Shown piece by piece: positions 23,258 through 30,840 of a stretch of DNA of 33,978 bases. The stretch covers positions 1 to 33,978 of the forward strand of contig JAFGIX010000076.1 in assembly GCA_016929395.1 (NCBI GenBank). The letters are read 5' to 3'. Positions within the stretch are counted from its first letter, which is position 1; every line of letters begins with the position of its first letter. The notes below the pieces were generated by a model. It had not been told where the DNA came from. It made no database searches and worked only from the letters and a program-made list of their open reading frames with translations. A program made the translations under genes and the position numbers. Origin of the DNA: Candidatus Zymogenus saltonus. GTDB lineage: Bacteria > Desulfobacterota > Zymogenia > Zymogenales > Zymogenaceae.

Positions 23258-25129
23258 ATGGCAGACCGGCTCTACGGACTTGATCTCTCCATCTTCTATT
23301 TGATCAATCACGGCCTGAAGTCCCCCCTGCTGGACAAGGTCCTGCCCTATTTCTCTGATTTTGAAATCTTTGTAATACCGCTTGTAATCTTGGCGATATT
23401 CGCCTTGATAAAATGGAGGCTCAAGGCCCTTTGGGTAATGTTGATCTTAGGTGCGGCCATCGGCCTCACCGACACCATAAGCTTTTACGGGATAAAGAGC
23501 CTTGTGGCGAGGCCCAGGCCGTATCACGTCCTCGATAACGTCAACCTTCTGAAAGAGTGGGGTTACTCTTCGTCCTTTTCCTTCCCTTCGTCCCACTCCG
23601 CCAACAGCTTTGCAATAGCAACGGTTCTCGGTTGGTTCTATCCGAAGACGACCTTTATCCTGATCCCCGCGGCCCTCATGGTGGCGCTCTCCAGGGTCTA
23701 CGGGGGCGTTCACTATCCCTCGGACGTCCTGGGAGGAGCCGCCCTGGGCGTTTTGTGTGCCTCAGCAGCCCTTTTCGTTTCTGGAGCTCTGAAGGCAAAG
23801 TGGGAGGACTCTAAGGCCGTGGGAAGGGTGACGGGTGATGAAGGACACTTCGTCCTGTACAACCTGCTCGCGCCCCTGGCGCTCCTCTATTACATCCCAA
23901 GGCTCATGAAGGAAAAGGAGGGTAGGAGGGGATTCAGGGAGAGGTTTGGGCATATAAATATCCCCGCAGAGAGGCCGCTCTGGATACACGCCGCGTCCGT
24001 AGGGGAGGTCATGGTGGCAAGGGCACTGATCGAGTCTTTGAGGAGGAAGGTCCCCGACCTTCCGGTGCTCCTTACAGTGAACACGCCGGCGGGAAGACTC
24101 ACGGCCGAAAGGACCATCCCAGAAGCCTTCGTTTCATATTTCCCCTTCGATTTTCCCTGGATTGTAAGGCGCGCCCTTAAAAAGGTCTCGCCCGTGTTCG
24201 TTGTCTTGACCGAGGCGGAGATATGGCCGAACTTTATAAGGATTGCTAAAAAAAGGGGTATCCCCGTCGTCCTTGTAAACGGAAGGATGTCGGAGAGGAC
24301 CCACAGGCGGTTTACGATGATCGGCGCCTTTTCTTCGGGAGTCCTCGGTCGTCTTTCCGCCGTTGTCTCCCAGTCGGAGGGATACAGGGAGAGATATATC
24401 GATCTGGGGTGTCAGCCTGATAATGTCCACGTCTCCGGGAACGTCAAGTACGACATGCTCCCGGAGCATAAGGGGCCCAAAGGTGATCTCAAGGATTTCA
24501 TTTCAAGGATAGGCCGCAAGATTGTCCTCGCCGGCAGCACGCACCGGGGGGAGGAGGAGATCGTCCTCGACGCCGTAGCCGGACTTGGGGGAACAAATGA
24601 CCGCCCATTTTTAATCGTGGCGCCCCGCCACCTCAACAGGGTAGGTGAGGTGGAGGAGCTTTTAAAAAGCCGGGATTTAAGCTACATAAAGAGGACCGAG
24701 ATCGTGGACGGATCGAAAGGTTTAAAGGTATCTTCTAAAGACGGTCCGGACGTACTCCTCCTGGACACTATAGGGGAGCTGTCAAGCCTTATGGGGTCGG
24801 CCGATGTAGTTTTTATCGGCGGGAGCCTCATTAAGGGGATTGGGGGACACAATGTCCTTGAAGCGGCGGCGGTTAAAAAGGCGCCCCTCTTCGGGCCTCA
24901 CATGGGAAACTTCCCCGAGATATCGAGAGACCTGGTCGATGCGGAAGGGGGATTTGTGGTATCTTCCGCCGGTGAGATGGCTGAAATCGCGGGGCGAATG
25001 ATGGCGGATGCCGATTTTGCGTTAAGGTCGGGGGAAAGGGCCGCCTCTGTAATAGAGAGGAACAGGGGGGCGACCGAAAGGTGCATCGAACTTCTTATGC
25101 CGTTCATCAAAGGGTCGACCGAAAGATGA
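23258..25129 (+). CDS. waaA: PAP2 phosphatase - Kdo transferase (WaaA/KdtA) fusion
   Basis: One uninterrupted 623-residue frame with two enzymes. Residues 1-175 form a PAP2 membrane phosphatase with KSLVARPRP (K80-x6-R87-P88), FPSSH (a variant of PSGH, 109-113) and SRVYGGVHYPSD (S145...H152...D156). Residues about 197-623 form WaaA, which adds Kdo from CMP-Kdo to lipid IVA. They include the usual anchor helix (YNLLAPLALLYYIPRL), the catalytic-Glu motif AASVGEVMVA (E250), TEAEIWPNF, VNGRMSERT, APRHLNR and GGHNVLEAAA. An ordinary WaaA starts near residue 197, so a whole phosphatase has been added in front. The stop overlaps lpxK by 4 bases. A combined Kdo-transfer and dephosphorylation role is inference. 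Confidence 0.93.
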   Translation: MADRLYGLDLSIFYLINHGLKSPLLDKVLPYFSDFEIFVIPLVILAIFALIKWRLKALWVMLILGAAIGLTDTISFYGIKSLVARPRPYHVLDNVNLLKEWGYSSSFSFPSSHSANSFAIATVLGWFYPKTTFILIPAALMVALSRVYGGVHYPSDVLGGAALGVLCASAALFVSGALKAKWEDSKAVGRVTGDEGHFVLYNLLAPLALLYYIPRLMKEKEGRRGFRERFGHINIPAERPLWIHAASVGEVMVARALIESLRRKVPDLPVLLTVNTPAGRLTAERTIPEAFVSYFPFDFPWIVRRALKKVSPVFVVLTEAEIWPNFIRIAKKRGIPVVLVNGRMSERTHRRFTMIGAFSSGVLGRLSAVVSQSEGYRERYIDLGCQPDNVHVSGNVKYDMLPEHKGPKGDLKDFISRIGRKIVLAGSTHRGEEEIVLDAVAGLGGTNDRPFLIVAPRHLNRVGEVEELLKSRDLSYIKRTEIVDGSKGLKVSSKDGPDVLLLDTIGELSSLMGSADVVFIGGSLIKGIGGHNVLEAAAVKKAPLFGPHMGNFPEISRDLVDAEGGFVVSSAGEMAEIAGRMMADADFALRSGERAASVIERNRGATERCIELLMPFIKGSTER

Positions 25130-26301
25130 ATGGGGGTGGCAGGAATGAGGGCCGGACGGGTGGCCGGACATGGCTTTTCGGGCTCTTTGCGAAGATCCAC
25201 GAGAACCACAGATGGAGGCTTGTCGTAATATTTGCCCTATTTCCCCTCTTTCTCGTATCGCTTCTCTTCAGGCTCGTTGTTTGTATAAGGGTCTTTTTCT
25301 ACAGGGTCGGCCTTTTCAGGTCGGAGAGGCTCGGCGCCTATGTGATAAACGTAGGCAACCTCACCGCGGGCGGCGCGGGAAAGACCCCGGTCGTTATGCA
25401 TATTGCTGAGATGTTTAAGGGAGCCGGCATTAACACAGCAGTGATTTCGAGGGGATACGGTTTTAATGTCAAGGGTGATTACCTTGTGGTCTCGGATCGG
25501 GAGGGTGTAAAGCGCTCCCCTGGGAAGGCGCCGGACGAGGCGCTGATGACGGCCCGAAGGCTGACGGGTACAAATGCGGTTCCTGTTATAGTCGGGCCGG
25601 AGAGGACCCTCTCGGGGAGGGCCGCCGTGGATAAATACAATGCCGAGGTCGTCATCATGGACGATGGGTATCAGCACCTCAGGGTGAGGCGGGATATGAA
25701 CATCCTCGTCTTTGACGGGGAGAATCCCCTCGGGAACGGGCTGATGCTTCCAGTCGGACCCCTGAGGGAGCCCCTGAAGGCCTCAAAGAGGGCGGACGTC
25801 GTATGGATAAACGACAAGTCGGGAAGCGGGATTCCCGACACAAAGGGGCTTGAGGGGAAGCTTAAACGATACCTGGCGGGCGGAATTCCGGTCGTTAAAA
25901 GCACGCTTGTGCCGGAGTCTATTTTGGCTATCGAGGGAAATACGCATCCCGTTGAAATCATTAATAAAAAGAGGGTCTTGGCGTTTTCCGGCATCGCAAG
26001 GCCTGCCTCTTTTTTCAAGACCCTTGATAAGATAGGGGCTATAGTTGTTTGCGAGCTTCCGTTTCTGGATCACTATTTCTTCACGGAAGACGACTTCAAG
26101 GCGATAGAGAGGATGGCGTTTCTGTACAACGCCGAGATGCTGGTCACGACCGAGAAGGATATGGCGAGGATTTCGGCCGACAGGAAGTTCAGGCTCCCCA
26201 TCTTTGCCCTTGTAATGTCGCTTGCGGCGGATGGGGACAAGGCGGTTTTTGACATGGCGGTATCCGGACTCGGCTTGGATGGTGGATTTATAAAGAAATA
26301 G
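25126..26301 (+). CDS. lpxK: Tetraacyldisaccharide 4'-kinase LpxK
   Basis: Phosphorylates the 4' position of the lipid A disaccharide at the inner membrane. ATG 25126 overlaps the waaA stop (ATGA), giving 391 residues; an upstream GTG at 25081 inside waaA is less likely. A membrane helix lies at about 31-56. The P-loop follows as VGNLTAGGAGKTPVV, then VISRGYGF, the catalytic DDGYQHLRVRRDMNILVFDG and PVGPLREPL. The C-terminal domain has FSGIARPASFF and DHYFFTEDD. The N-terminus carries about 15 extra Gly/Arg-rich residues before the first conserved segment. Keeping LpxK beside two PAP2 phosphatases means phosphate could be added and later removed. Confidence 0.94.
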   Translation: MNGGGRNEGRTGGRTWLFGLFAKIHENHRWRLVVIFALFPLFLVSLLFRLVVCIRVFFYRVGLFRSERLGAYVINVGNLTAGGAGKTPVVMHIAEMFKGAGINTAVISRGYGFNVKGDYLVVSDREGVKRSPGKAPDEALMTARRLTGTNAVPVIVGPERTLSGRAAVDKYNAEVVIMDDGYQHLRVRRDMNILVFDGENPLGNGLMLPVGPLREPLKASKRADVVWINDKSGSGIPDTKGLEGKLKRYLAGGIPVVKSTLVPESILAIEGNTHPVEIINKKRVLAFSGIARPASFFKTLDKIGAIVVCELPFLDHYFFTEDDFKAIERMAFLYNAEMLVTTEKDMARISADRKFRLPIFALVMSLAADGDKAVFDMAVSGLGLDGGFIKK

Positions 26302-26316
26302 ATAGTGGGTATTTGA

Positions 26317-26892
26317 ATGAAAAAAACCAATAAGAGGGCGGTTTTTTTGGACAGAGACGGCACGATAAATGTGGAGGTGGGGTATCTCGCAAGGCCTGAG
26401 GATTTCGTTCTTATCGACGGTGCGGCCGAGGCGATCAGGCTCCTCAACGACGCGGGATTCGCCGTGATCGTTGTGTCGAACCAGTCCGGGGTGGCGAGGG
26501 GCTACTTCACCGAGGAGGACGTGATGAAGGTGAACGACAAGATGCTCTTTGAGCTGAACGTGAAGGGGGCCTTCGTAGACGCCGTCTACTACTGCCCGCA
26601 CCATCCCGATTTCGGGAGCGGGGAATACGGAGTTGACTGTGACTGCAGAAAGCCGAAGGCCGGGATGGTCAAGAAGGCCGAAGAGGAGTTCGGGGTTTCA
26701 ATCGACGGTTCCTTTGTGGTGGGGGATCATAAAGGGGACATCGAGCTCGGGAAGAATATCGGCGCAAAGACCGTTTTGCTTCTCTCCGGCCACGGGGCGG
26801 AGGAGGCGGAAAAGCTAAAAGCTGAGGGGATCGTTCCCGACCACACCTGCGAAGACCTTCTCTCCGCCGTAAAATACATTTTAGGTTCTTAA
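26317..26892 (+). CDS. gmhB: D-glycero-beta-D-manno-heptose-1,7-bisphosphate 7-phosphatase GmhB
   Basis: HAD-family phosphatase in the ADP-heptose pathway that feeds the heptosyltransferases encoded here. 191 residues, usual length. Motif I is FLDRDGTINVE (nucleophile D12, acid/base D14), motif II VVSNQSGVARG, and motif III/IV the RKPKAGM Lys and VVGDHKGDIELG. The zinc loop is intact: C93-P-H95 and C108-D-C110. This loop separates GmhB from HisB-type phosphatases only in part, so the LPS setting decides. ATG start 15 bases after lpxK. Confidence 0.93.
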   Translation: MKKTNKRAVFLDRDGTINVEVGYLARPEDFVLIDGAAEAIRLLNDAGFAVIVVSNQSGVARGYFTEEDVMKVNDKMLFELNVKGAFVDAVYYCPHHPDFGSGEYGVDCDCRKPKAGMVKKAEEEFGVSIDGSFVVGDHKGDIELGKNIGAKTVLLLSGHGAEEAEKLKAEGIVPDHTCEDLLSAVKYILGS

Positions 26893-26927
26893 ACCGTAAT
26901 TATCCATAGATAAAGAGGAGGGATAAG

Positions 26928-27098
26928 ATGCCCATCGATAAAGAGCTTCTGGATATTTTGGCGTGTCCCAAGTGCAAGGGGGACCTGGAGCTGACAAAGG
27001 AGGGGGATGGACTTAAGTGCGGCGCGTGTAAGCTCCTCTACGAGATTAAGGACGACATCCCGATTATGCTCATAGACGAGGCAAAGCCCTTGGATTGA
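26928..27098 (+). CDS. Trm112/YcaR-like zinc-ribbon protein
   Basis: A 56-residue protein starting at ATG 26928, behind a good GGAGGG ribosome site. It reads MPIDKELLDILACPKCKG and continues through a second Cys pair (C13-x2-C16 and C31-x2-C34) to YEIKDDIPIMLIDEA. This is the pattern of the UPF0434/Trm112 family. In E. coli its homologue YcaR lies directly after lpxK. Eukaryotic/archaeal Trm112 activates methyltransferases; the bacterial role is not established. It sits 8 bases before waaF and is very likely part of the same transcript. Confidence 0.88.
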   Translation: MPIDKELLDILACPKCKGDLELTKEGDGLKCGACKLLYEIKDDIPIMLIDEAKPLD

Positions 27099-27106
27099 TT
27101 TTAGAT

Positions 27107-28159
27107 ATGAACAGGATTTTAGTTAAGGGCACCAACTGGATCGGGGACGTCTTTATGTCGCTGCCGGCCGTCTATTCGGTGAGAAACATCTTTCCCGATG
27201 CCGAGATCGACGTTGCCGTAAAGCGGCCCCTGGGGGATCTCTTTTCCGCCGGGCTCGGGTCAGACGTGATAGACTCAGTCGTCGAATACAAGACGGGGAT
27301 TTTGGGGGAGATCGATCTTATCAGGGCTGTCAGGGCGAAGAGATACGACCTCGGGATAGCGTTTCCCCGCTCCCTTCACTCCGCGCTGCTGCTGTTTGCA
27401 GGGGGGATAAAGGAGAGGGTGGGTTACGCCGCCGATCTCAGATCGCCCCTATTGACAAAGAGGGTTACGAGGACCGAGGAGATAAGGAATGTCCACCAGA
27501 TGGAGTATTACAGGAATCTCGTCTCCGTATTGGGCGATCCCGGCCCCTCGGCCATTCCCTCCCTGGTTTTGGGAGATGAAGAAAGGAAGAGAGGAACCGA
27601 CCTTCTCAAAAAATACGGCCTTTCTCGAGGGGGAGCGGAGGGCCCGTTGATAGGGATAAATCCGGGGGCCGCCTACGGCATTGCTAAGATGTGGTACCCG
27701 GAGAGGTTTGCCGAGGCGGCGGACAGCCTCGTTGGGGAGTTCGGTGGGAGGGCCGTTGTCTTTGGAGGCCCGGGGGACGTCGAAGCGGCGGATGCTGTTG
27801 TTTCATCCATGAAGACACAGCAGATCTCCTTGGCGGGAAGGACGACCGTTAAGGAGCTGATCTCCGTGATATCGTTTATGGATGTATTTATCACCAACGA
27901 TTCCGGCCCTATGCATATCGCCGCGGCCCTCGACGTTCCGATCGTTGCGATATTCGGCTCCACAAACCACGTCACCACGGCCCCGATGGTCAAAGAGGGA
28001 AGGGCCAAAATCGTAAGGCGCGACGACGTCGAATGCTCCCCGTGCCTGAAAAGGGTCTGTCCCGAGGGACATCACCGGTGCATGGATCTCATAGAGGCCG
28101 ATGCTGTAGTAAGGAAGGCGAGGGAATTTTTACTTAACGGGGAGCGGAATAAAGAATAA
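27107..28159 (+). CDS. waaF: Lipopolysaccharide heptosyltransferase II, WaaF-like
   Basis: GT9 enzyme expected to add the second heptose of the inner core on the cytoplasmic side. 350 residues from ATG 27107; a TTG at 27095 overlapping the previous stop is an alternative and neither has a clear ribosome site. Seen: ILVKGTNWIGDVFMSLPAV, the donor-site segment INPGAAYGIAKMWYPERFA, TNDSGPMHIAAALDVPIVAIFGSTNH and the ending CSPCLKRVCPEGHHRCM, all typical of WaaF. It is followed by an AT-rich gap, so it probably ends the long operon. Confidence 0.9.
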   Translation: MNRILVKGTNWIGDVFMSLPAVYSVRNIFPDAEIDVAVKRPLGDLFSAGLGSDVIDSVVEYKTGILGEIDLIRAVRAKRYDLGIAFPRSLHSALLLFAGGIKERVGYAADLRSPLLTKRVTRTEEIRNVHQMEYYRNLVSVLGDPGPSAIPSLVLGDEERKRGTDLLKKYGLSRGGAEGPLIGINPGAAYGIAKMWYPERFAEAADSLVGEFGGRAVVFGGPGDVEAADAVVSSMKTQQISLAGRTTVKELISVISFMDVFITNDSGPMHIAAALDVPIVAIFGSTNHVTTAPMVKEGRAKIVRRDDVECSPCLKRVCPEGHHRCMDLIEADAVVRKAREFLLNGERNKE

Positions 28160-28467
28160 TATAGTTTAAGTAAAGACACATATTTTTTCGACGAAAATAG
28201 TCCTAAAAAGGTAGCAACATATTGAAAATATTAAACAAAAGAGATGCTTAATATTTAAGCAGTTCTTGAAATAGTTCGTATTTTCAAGCAGTTATGGGCT
28301 TTGCCAAGGAGTTTATCCACAACTTATCCAGAACAAGATGTCTATATATGTGCTATGTATTAGATACTTTTCTTTCATAAATTTTTCGATATTTTAATCT
28401 TGTAATATTAGACGATTTTTCACCAAATTGGCCGGCTAAATACTTTTTTAGCTCTCCGTGGTAGATT
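28160..28467. other. AT-rich intergenic region with DnaA-box-like sites and inverted repeats
   Basis: About 308 bases without a gene, visibly far richer in A+T than the flanks. It holds TTATCCACA (28313-28321, a perfect DnaA box consensus) and TTATCCAGA (28324-28332, one mismatch) spaced by 2 bases in the same direction. It also holds a perfect inverted repeat TGCTTAA-TAT-TTAAGCA (28245-28261) and a second one CTTGAAA...TTTCAAG (28265-28288); each is followed by AGCAGTT or GCAGTT. A very AT-rich stretch (28335-28425) follows the boxes. It could be a replication-related or DnaA-regulated region, or only a promoter region. Confidence 0.5.
28313..28332 (+). promoter_or_regulatory. Two tandem DnaA-box-like 9-mers
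   Basis: TTATCCACA and TTATCCAGA with a 2-base gap, in the same orientation, next to AT-rich DNA on the right. The first is the exact E. coli-type consensus. Two sites alone are not proof of an origin. Confidence 0.5.
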
Positions 28468-29157
28468 ATGAGTGTAAAAAAGATTGCCAGGGTGGTCGAA
28501 AGCGAAGACGGCGTCGGCGGTACCGTGATGCTTAAGCATAAGGGTACTGAAGGGAAACGGTGTTTCGAGCTTTTGGTGGGGGGCCACTACGTAATGGCCG
28601 CCACAGATGGGCCGTCCGAACGTATCCTCGCCTCCGAGGCGGTGAAGATCGCCCCGAAGAGAGAGGGACTCACAGCCCTTGTGGGGGGGCTCGGTTTGGG
28701 TTTGACGCTTAACGAGATACTGAAGGAAAAAGCAATATCGGAGGTATGGGTCTCCGAGATCGAGGAGGCGGTGATTCGCTGGAACAGGACGCACCTGAGA
28801 CATTTCAACGGCGGCGCCCTCTTCGATCGCAGGGTCAGGGTCCACCACGGGGATGTGATGGAGCTGATGGAGAAGAGGAGGCGCTTTTTCGACCTGATCC
28901 TCATGGACGTGGACAACGGTCCCTCTTTTCTGATCCTCGAGGGGAACGGTTATCTCTACACCGTTTCAGGTATGAAGAAGATCAGAAGGGCGTTGAAGCG
29001 CGGAGGCGTATTCGCCCTATGGTCGCACAGGCCGGACGAGGAGATCGAGGTCGTGCTCGATGAACTCTTCGGGGGATTTAAGGTCAGGTTGTTTGAAGAC
29101 CCGAACATCCGGGAGGAGTTGCCGCCCACGGCTATCTATACGGCCGTTCGGGATTGA
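28468..29157 (+). CDS. Spermidine-synthase-like (SAM-dependent transferase fold) protein
   Basis: A 229-residue protein of Rossmann methyltransferase/spermidine synthase type. An N-terminal beta region (about 1-60, with RCFELLVGGHYVMAATDGPSERILA) precedes motif I VGGLGLGLTLNEIL, an acidic strand end VSEIEEAVIRWN, VHHGDVMELM and LMDVDNGPSFLIL. The small N-terminal beta domain and the DVDNGP loop resemble polyamine aminopropyltransferase relatives. The usual GGGDG motif is GGLGLG here, so a true spermidine synthase is doubtful and a methyltransferase or other transferase is possible. It follows the AT-rich gap and likely starts its own transcript. Confidence 0.7.
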   Translation: MSVKKIARVVESEDGVGGTVMLKHKGTEGKRCFELLVGGHYVMAATDGPSERILASEAVKIAPKREGLTALVGGLGLGLTLNEILKEKAISEVWVSEIEEAVIRWNRTHLRHFNGGALFDRRVRVHHGDVMELMEKRRRFFDLILMDVDNGPSFLILEGNGYLYTVSGMKKIRRALKRGGVFALWSHRPDEEIEVVLDELFGGFKVRLFEDPNIREELPPTAIYTAVRD

Positions 29158-29219
29158 TCGCATTATAGTATAAGTTGAATCAACAGACTCACGTTGTTGA
29201 ATTCGAGTATAGTAATAAT

Positions 29220-29813
29220 ATGAAAATATTGGTGATTTTGGGACACCCCGATCCAGCAAGTCTCAACCATGCCGTCTCTCAAAGGGCTGTCGAAGTGCTT
29301 AAGAGGATGGGACACTCGGTCGTTTTTCACGACCTTTATGGGGAGGGATTTGATCCGATCCTCCCCTCGGCAGAGATCCCGGATGACGCCCCCCTTGACA
29401 AAATAATTGATAAGCATTGCTCGGAGCTTCACGATGCTGACGGGATAGTGATAATACACCCGAACTGGTGGGGACAGCCCCCCGCCGTCCTGAAGGGGTG
29501 GATAGACAGGGCCTTTCGCCCCGGCGTCGCCTACAGGTTTGTGGAGGGGGACGCGGGCGACGGCGTCCCGATAGGTCTGCTCAAGGCAAAGGCCGCCCTG
29601 GTCATAAATACGTCCAACACCCCCGACGAGAGGGAGATTAAGGTGTTTTCCGATCCACTCGATACATTGTGGAGGAGGTGCATCTTCGACCTCTGCGGCG
29701 TGAAGAACTTTCACAGAAAGATGTTCAACGTGGTTGCCACAAGCTCGCTTCAGGAGCGAATCGTGTGGCTCGATGAGGTCGAGGGGATCGTGGAGAGGAT
29801 ATTCCCCGCTTAA
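29220..29813 (+). CDS. NAD(P)H quinone oxidoreductase, flavodoxin fold (KefF/MdaB type)
   Basis: 197 residues from ATG 29220. The N-terminal LVILGHPDPASLNHAVSQRA phosphate-binding segment and HPNWWGQPPAVLKGWIDRAF are characteristic of the Flavodoxin_2 family of FMN- or FAD-dependent NAD(P)H:quinone reductases. Members act in two-electron quinone reduction or as regulatory partners of KefC. No Kef gene is present, so the physiological partner is unknown. An upstream in-frame TTG at 29175 is rejected because it adds unconserved sequence. Convergent with the kinase gene on the other strand. Confidence 0.82.
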   Translation: MKILVILGHPDPASLNHAVSQRAVEVLKRMGHSVVFHDLYGEGFDPILPSAEIPDDAPLDKIIDKHCSELHDADGIVIIHPNWWGQPPAVLKGWIDRAFRPGVAYRFVEGDAGDGVPIGLLKAKAALVINTSNTPDEREIKVFSDPLDTLWRRCIFDLCGVKNFHRKMFNVVATSSLQERIVWLDEVEGIVERIFPA

Positions 29814-29820
29814 AAGCCGA

Positions 29821-29842
29821 GGATAACTGATGCCGGTTATCC
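29821..29842. terminator. Hairpin between convergent genes
   Basis: GGATAAC and GTTATCC form perfect 7-base arms around an 8-base loop. The hairpin starts 8 bases after the quinone reductase stop and precedes the end of the convergent kinase gene. There is no U tract on either strand, so a terminator role is uncertain. Confidence 0.3.
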
Positions 29843-29907
29843 GCAGGCGGGAGACCCCTTAAATGAGGGCAACCTCGACTCCTCGATCCTAAAACGATCC
29901 TCGGTCT

Positions 29908-30840
29908 TCAAAATATTACTCTGTATGAATGTCGCTCACCCTTCACGCCGGAAAACAAACCGTGCATAACCCTGCTTACGCACCCCCTGATCTTCAGGAG
30001 GGGGGAGGATATTGTTTTTTTGACAAGCCTTCTGAGGTCCGCCTCGTCTCCTTTCGTGTAGCCGATAAGGATATGCCTGAAGTTTTCGTCCGTGGTGGAC
30101 AGCCCTAATCCCGCCAATTTTCTGGCGGAGCGCAGCAGGCGTCTCAGGTTTCTCTCCAGCATTCGTCGGGAGAGAAAATCGCAGACCTTAGCCCTGTCAA
30201 AATCGATGATGAATATCTCCCCCTCTCCGCTTTTGACGAGAAGGTTATTCATGTTAAGGTCTCTATGATATATTCCGGCGTCGTGCATTTTCCTTATCGC
30301 CGCGCCGGCCCGGTTGAGCACTACCGCTTTGGAGTTTAAGTTATCCTCTCTACCGAGAAATTCCGGGAGATTCACGCTGCCCGAAATCTCCGCGGTTGCG
30401 ATTGCGGCGGTGTAGAGGGGGGAGGGGATAAACAAAAACCGCCTTCTTTTCTCCGACGCCCCGATGGCGTTCGGCGCCGGAACACCCCTCGCCCTTGCCG
30501 TTGTGAGGGAGAAGAGCTCGCTCAAGGCGCGGTGCGGGACGAGGTATCCATCCTTTACGATCTTTCCAAACAGCCCCCCACGGCGGTAGCGTCTGACCAC
30601 CACACCCCCCACTCCAGAAATCTCCGTCTTAAAGGCGCTCCCCCTGCCCCCACCGAGGGGCACGGCCGGGCCTTCGGGGGTGGTTCCCTTGTCCGGTGAC
30701 AACACGCCCGACTTCAATAAGGGATCGATAAGTTCCCCCCTGAGATAGTAGCTCGTCCCCCCTTCCTTTACCTTCTTAAAGCCGTATGGGAGAAACGAGT
30801 CGGCCCTGACGCCGGTTCGGCCCTTTTCCTTTCTACTCAT
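29908..30840 (-). CDS. Lipopolysaccharide kinase, Kdo/WaaP family
   Basis: A 310-residue protein-kinase-fold enzyme. Visible are MHDAGIYHRDLNMNNLLV (catalytic D194 in HRDL, N199) and FIIDFDRAKV (metal D213), the pattern of KdkA/WaaP kinases that phosphorylate Kdo or heptose of the inner core. A basic segment (VVRRYRRGGLFGKIV, about 81-95) fits the substrate/ATP region of KdkA. Its C-terminus is very basic, as expected for membrane contact. The ATG has GAGGG 9 bases upstream and overlaps the end of alr by 8 bases. Located beside an LPS cluster, it probably decorates the inner core; KdkA versus WaaP cannot be settled here. Confidence 0.82.
   Translation of the reverse strand: MSRKEKGRTGVRADSFLPYGFKKVKEGGTSYYLRGELIDPLLKSGVLSPDKGTTPEGPAVPLGGGRGSAFKTEISGVGGVVVRRYRRGGLFGKIVKDGYLVPHRALSELFSLTTARARGVPAPNAIGASEKRRRFLFIPSPLYTAAIATAEISGSVNLPEFLGREDNLNSKAVVLNRAGAAIRKMHDAGIYHRDLNMNNLLVKSGEGEIFIIDFDRAKVCDFLSRRMLERNLRRLLRSARKLAGLGLSTTDENFRHILIGYTKGDEADLRRLVKKTISSPLLKIRGCVSRVMHGLFSGVKGERHSYRVIF

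Noticed and set aside
28468-29157. True spermidine synthase (speE)
   Set aside because: The canonical GGGDG motif is replaced (GGLGLG) and the protein is short, so only a family-level call is supported.
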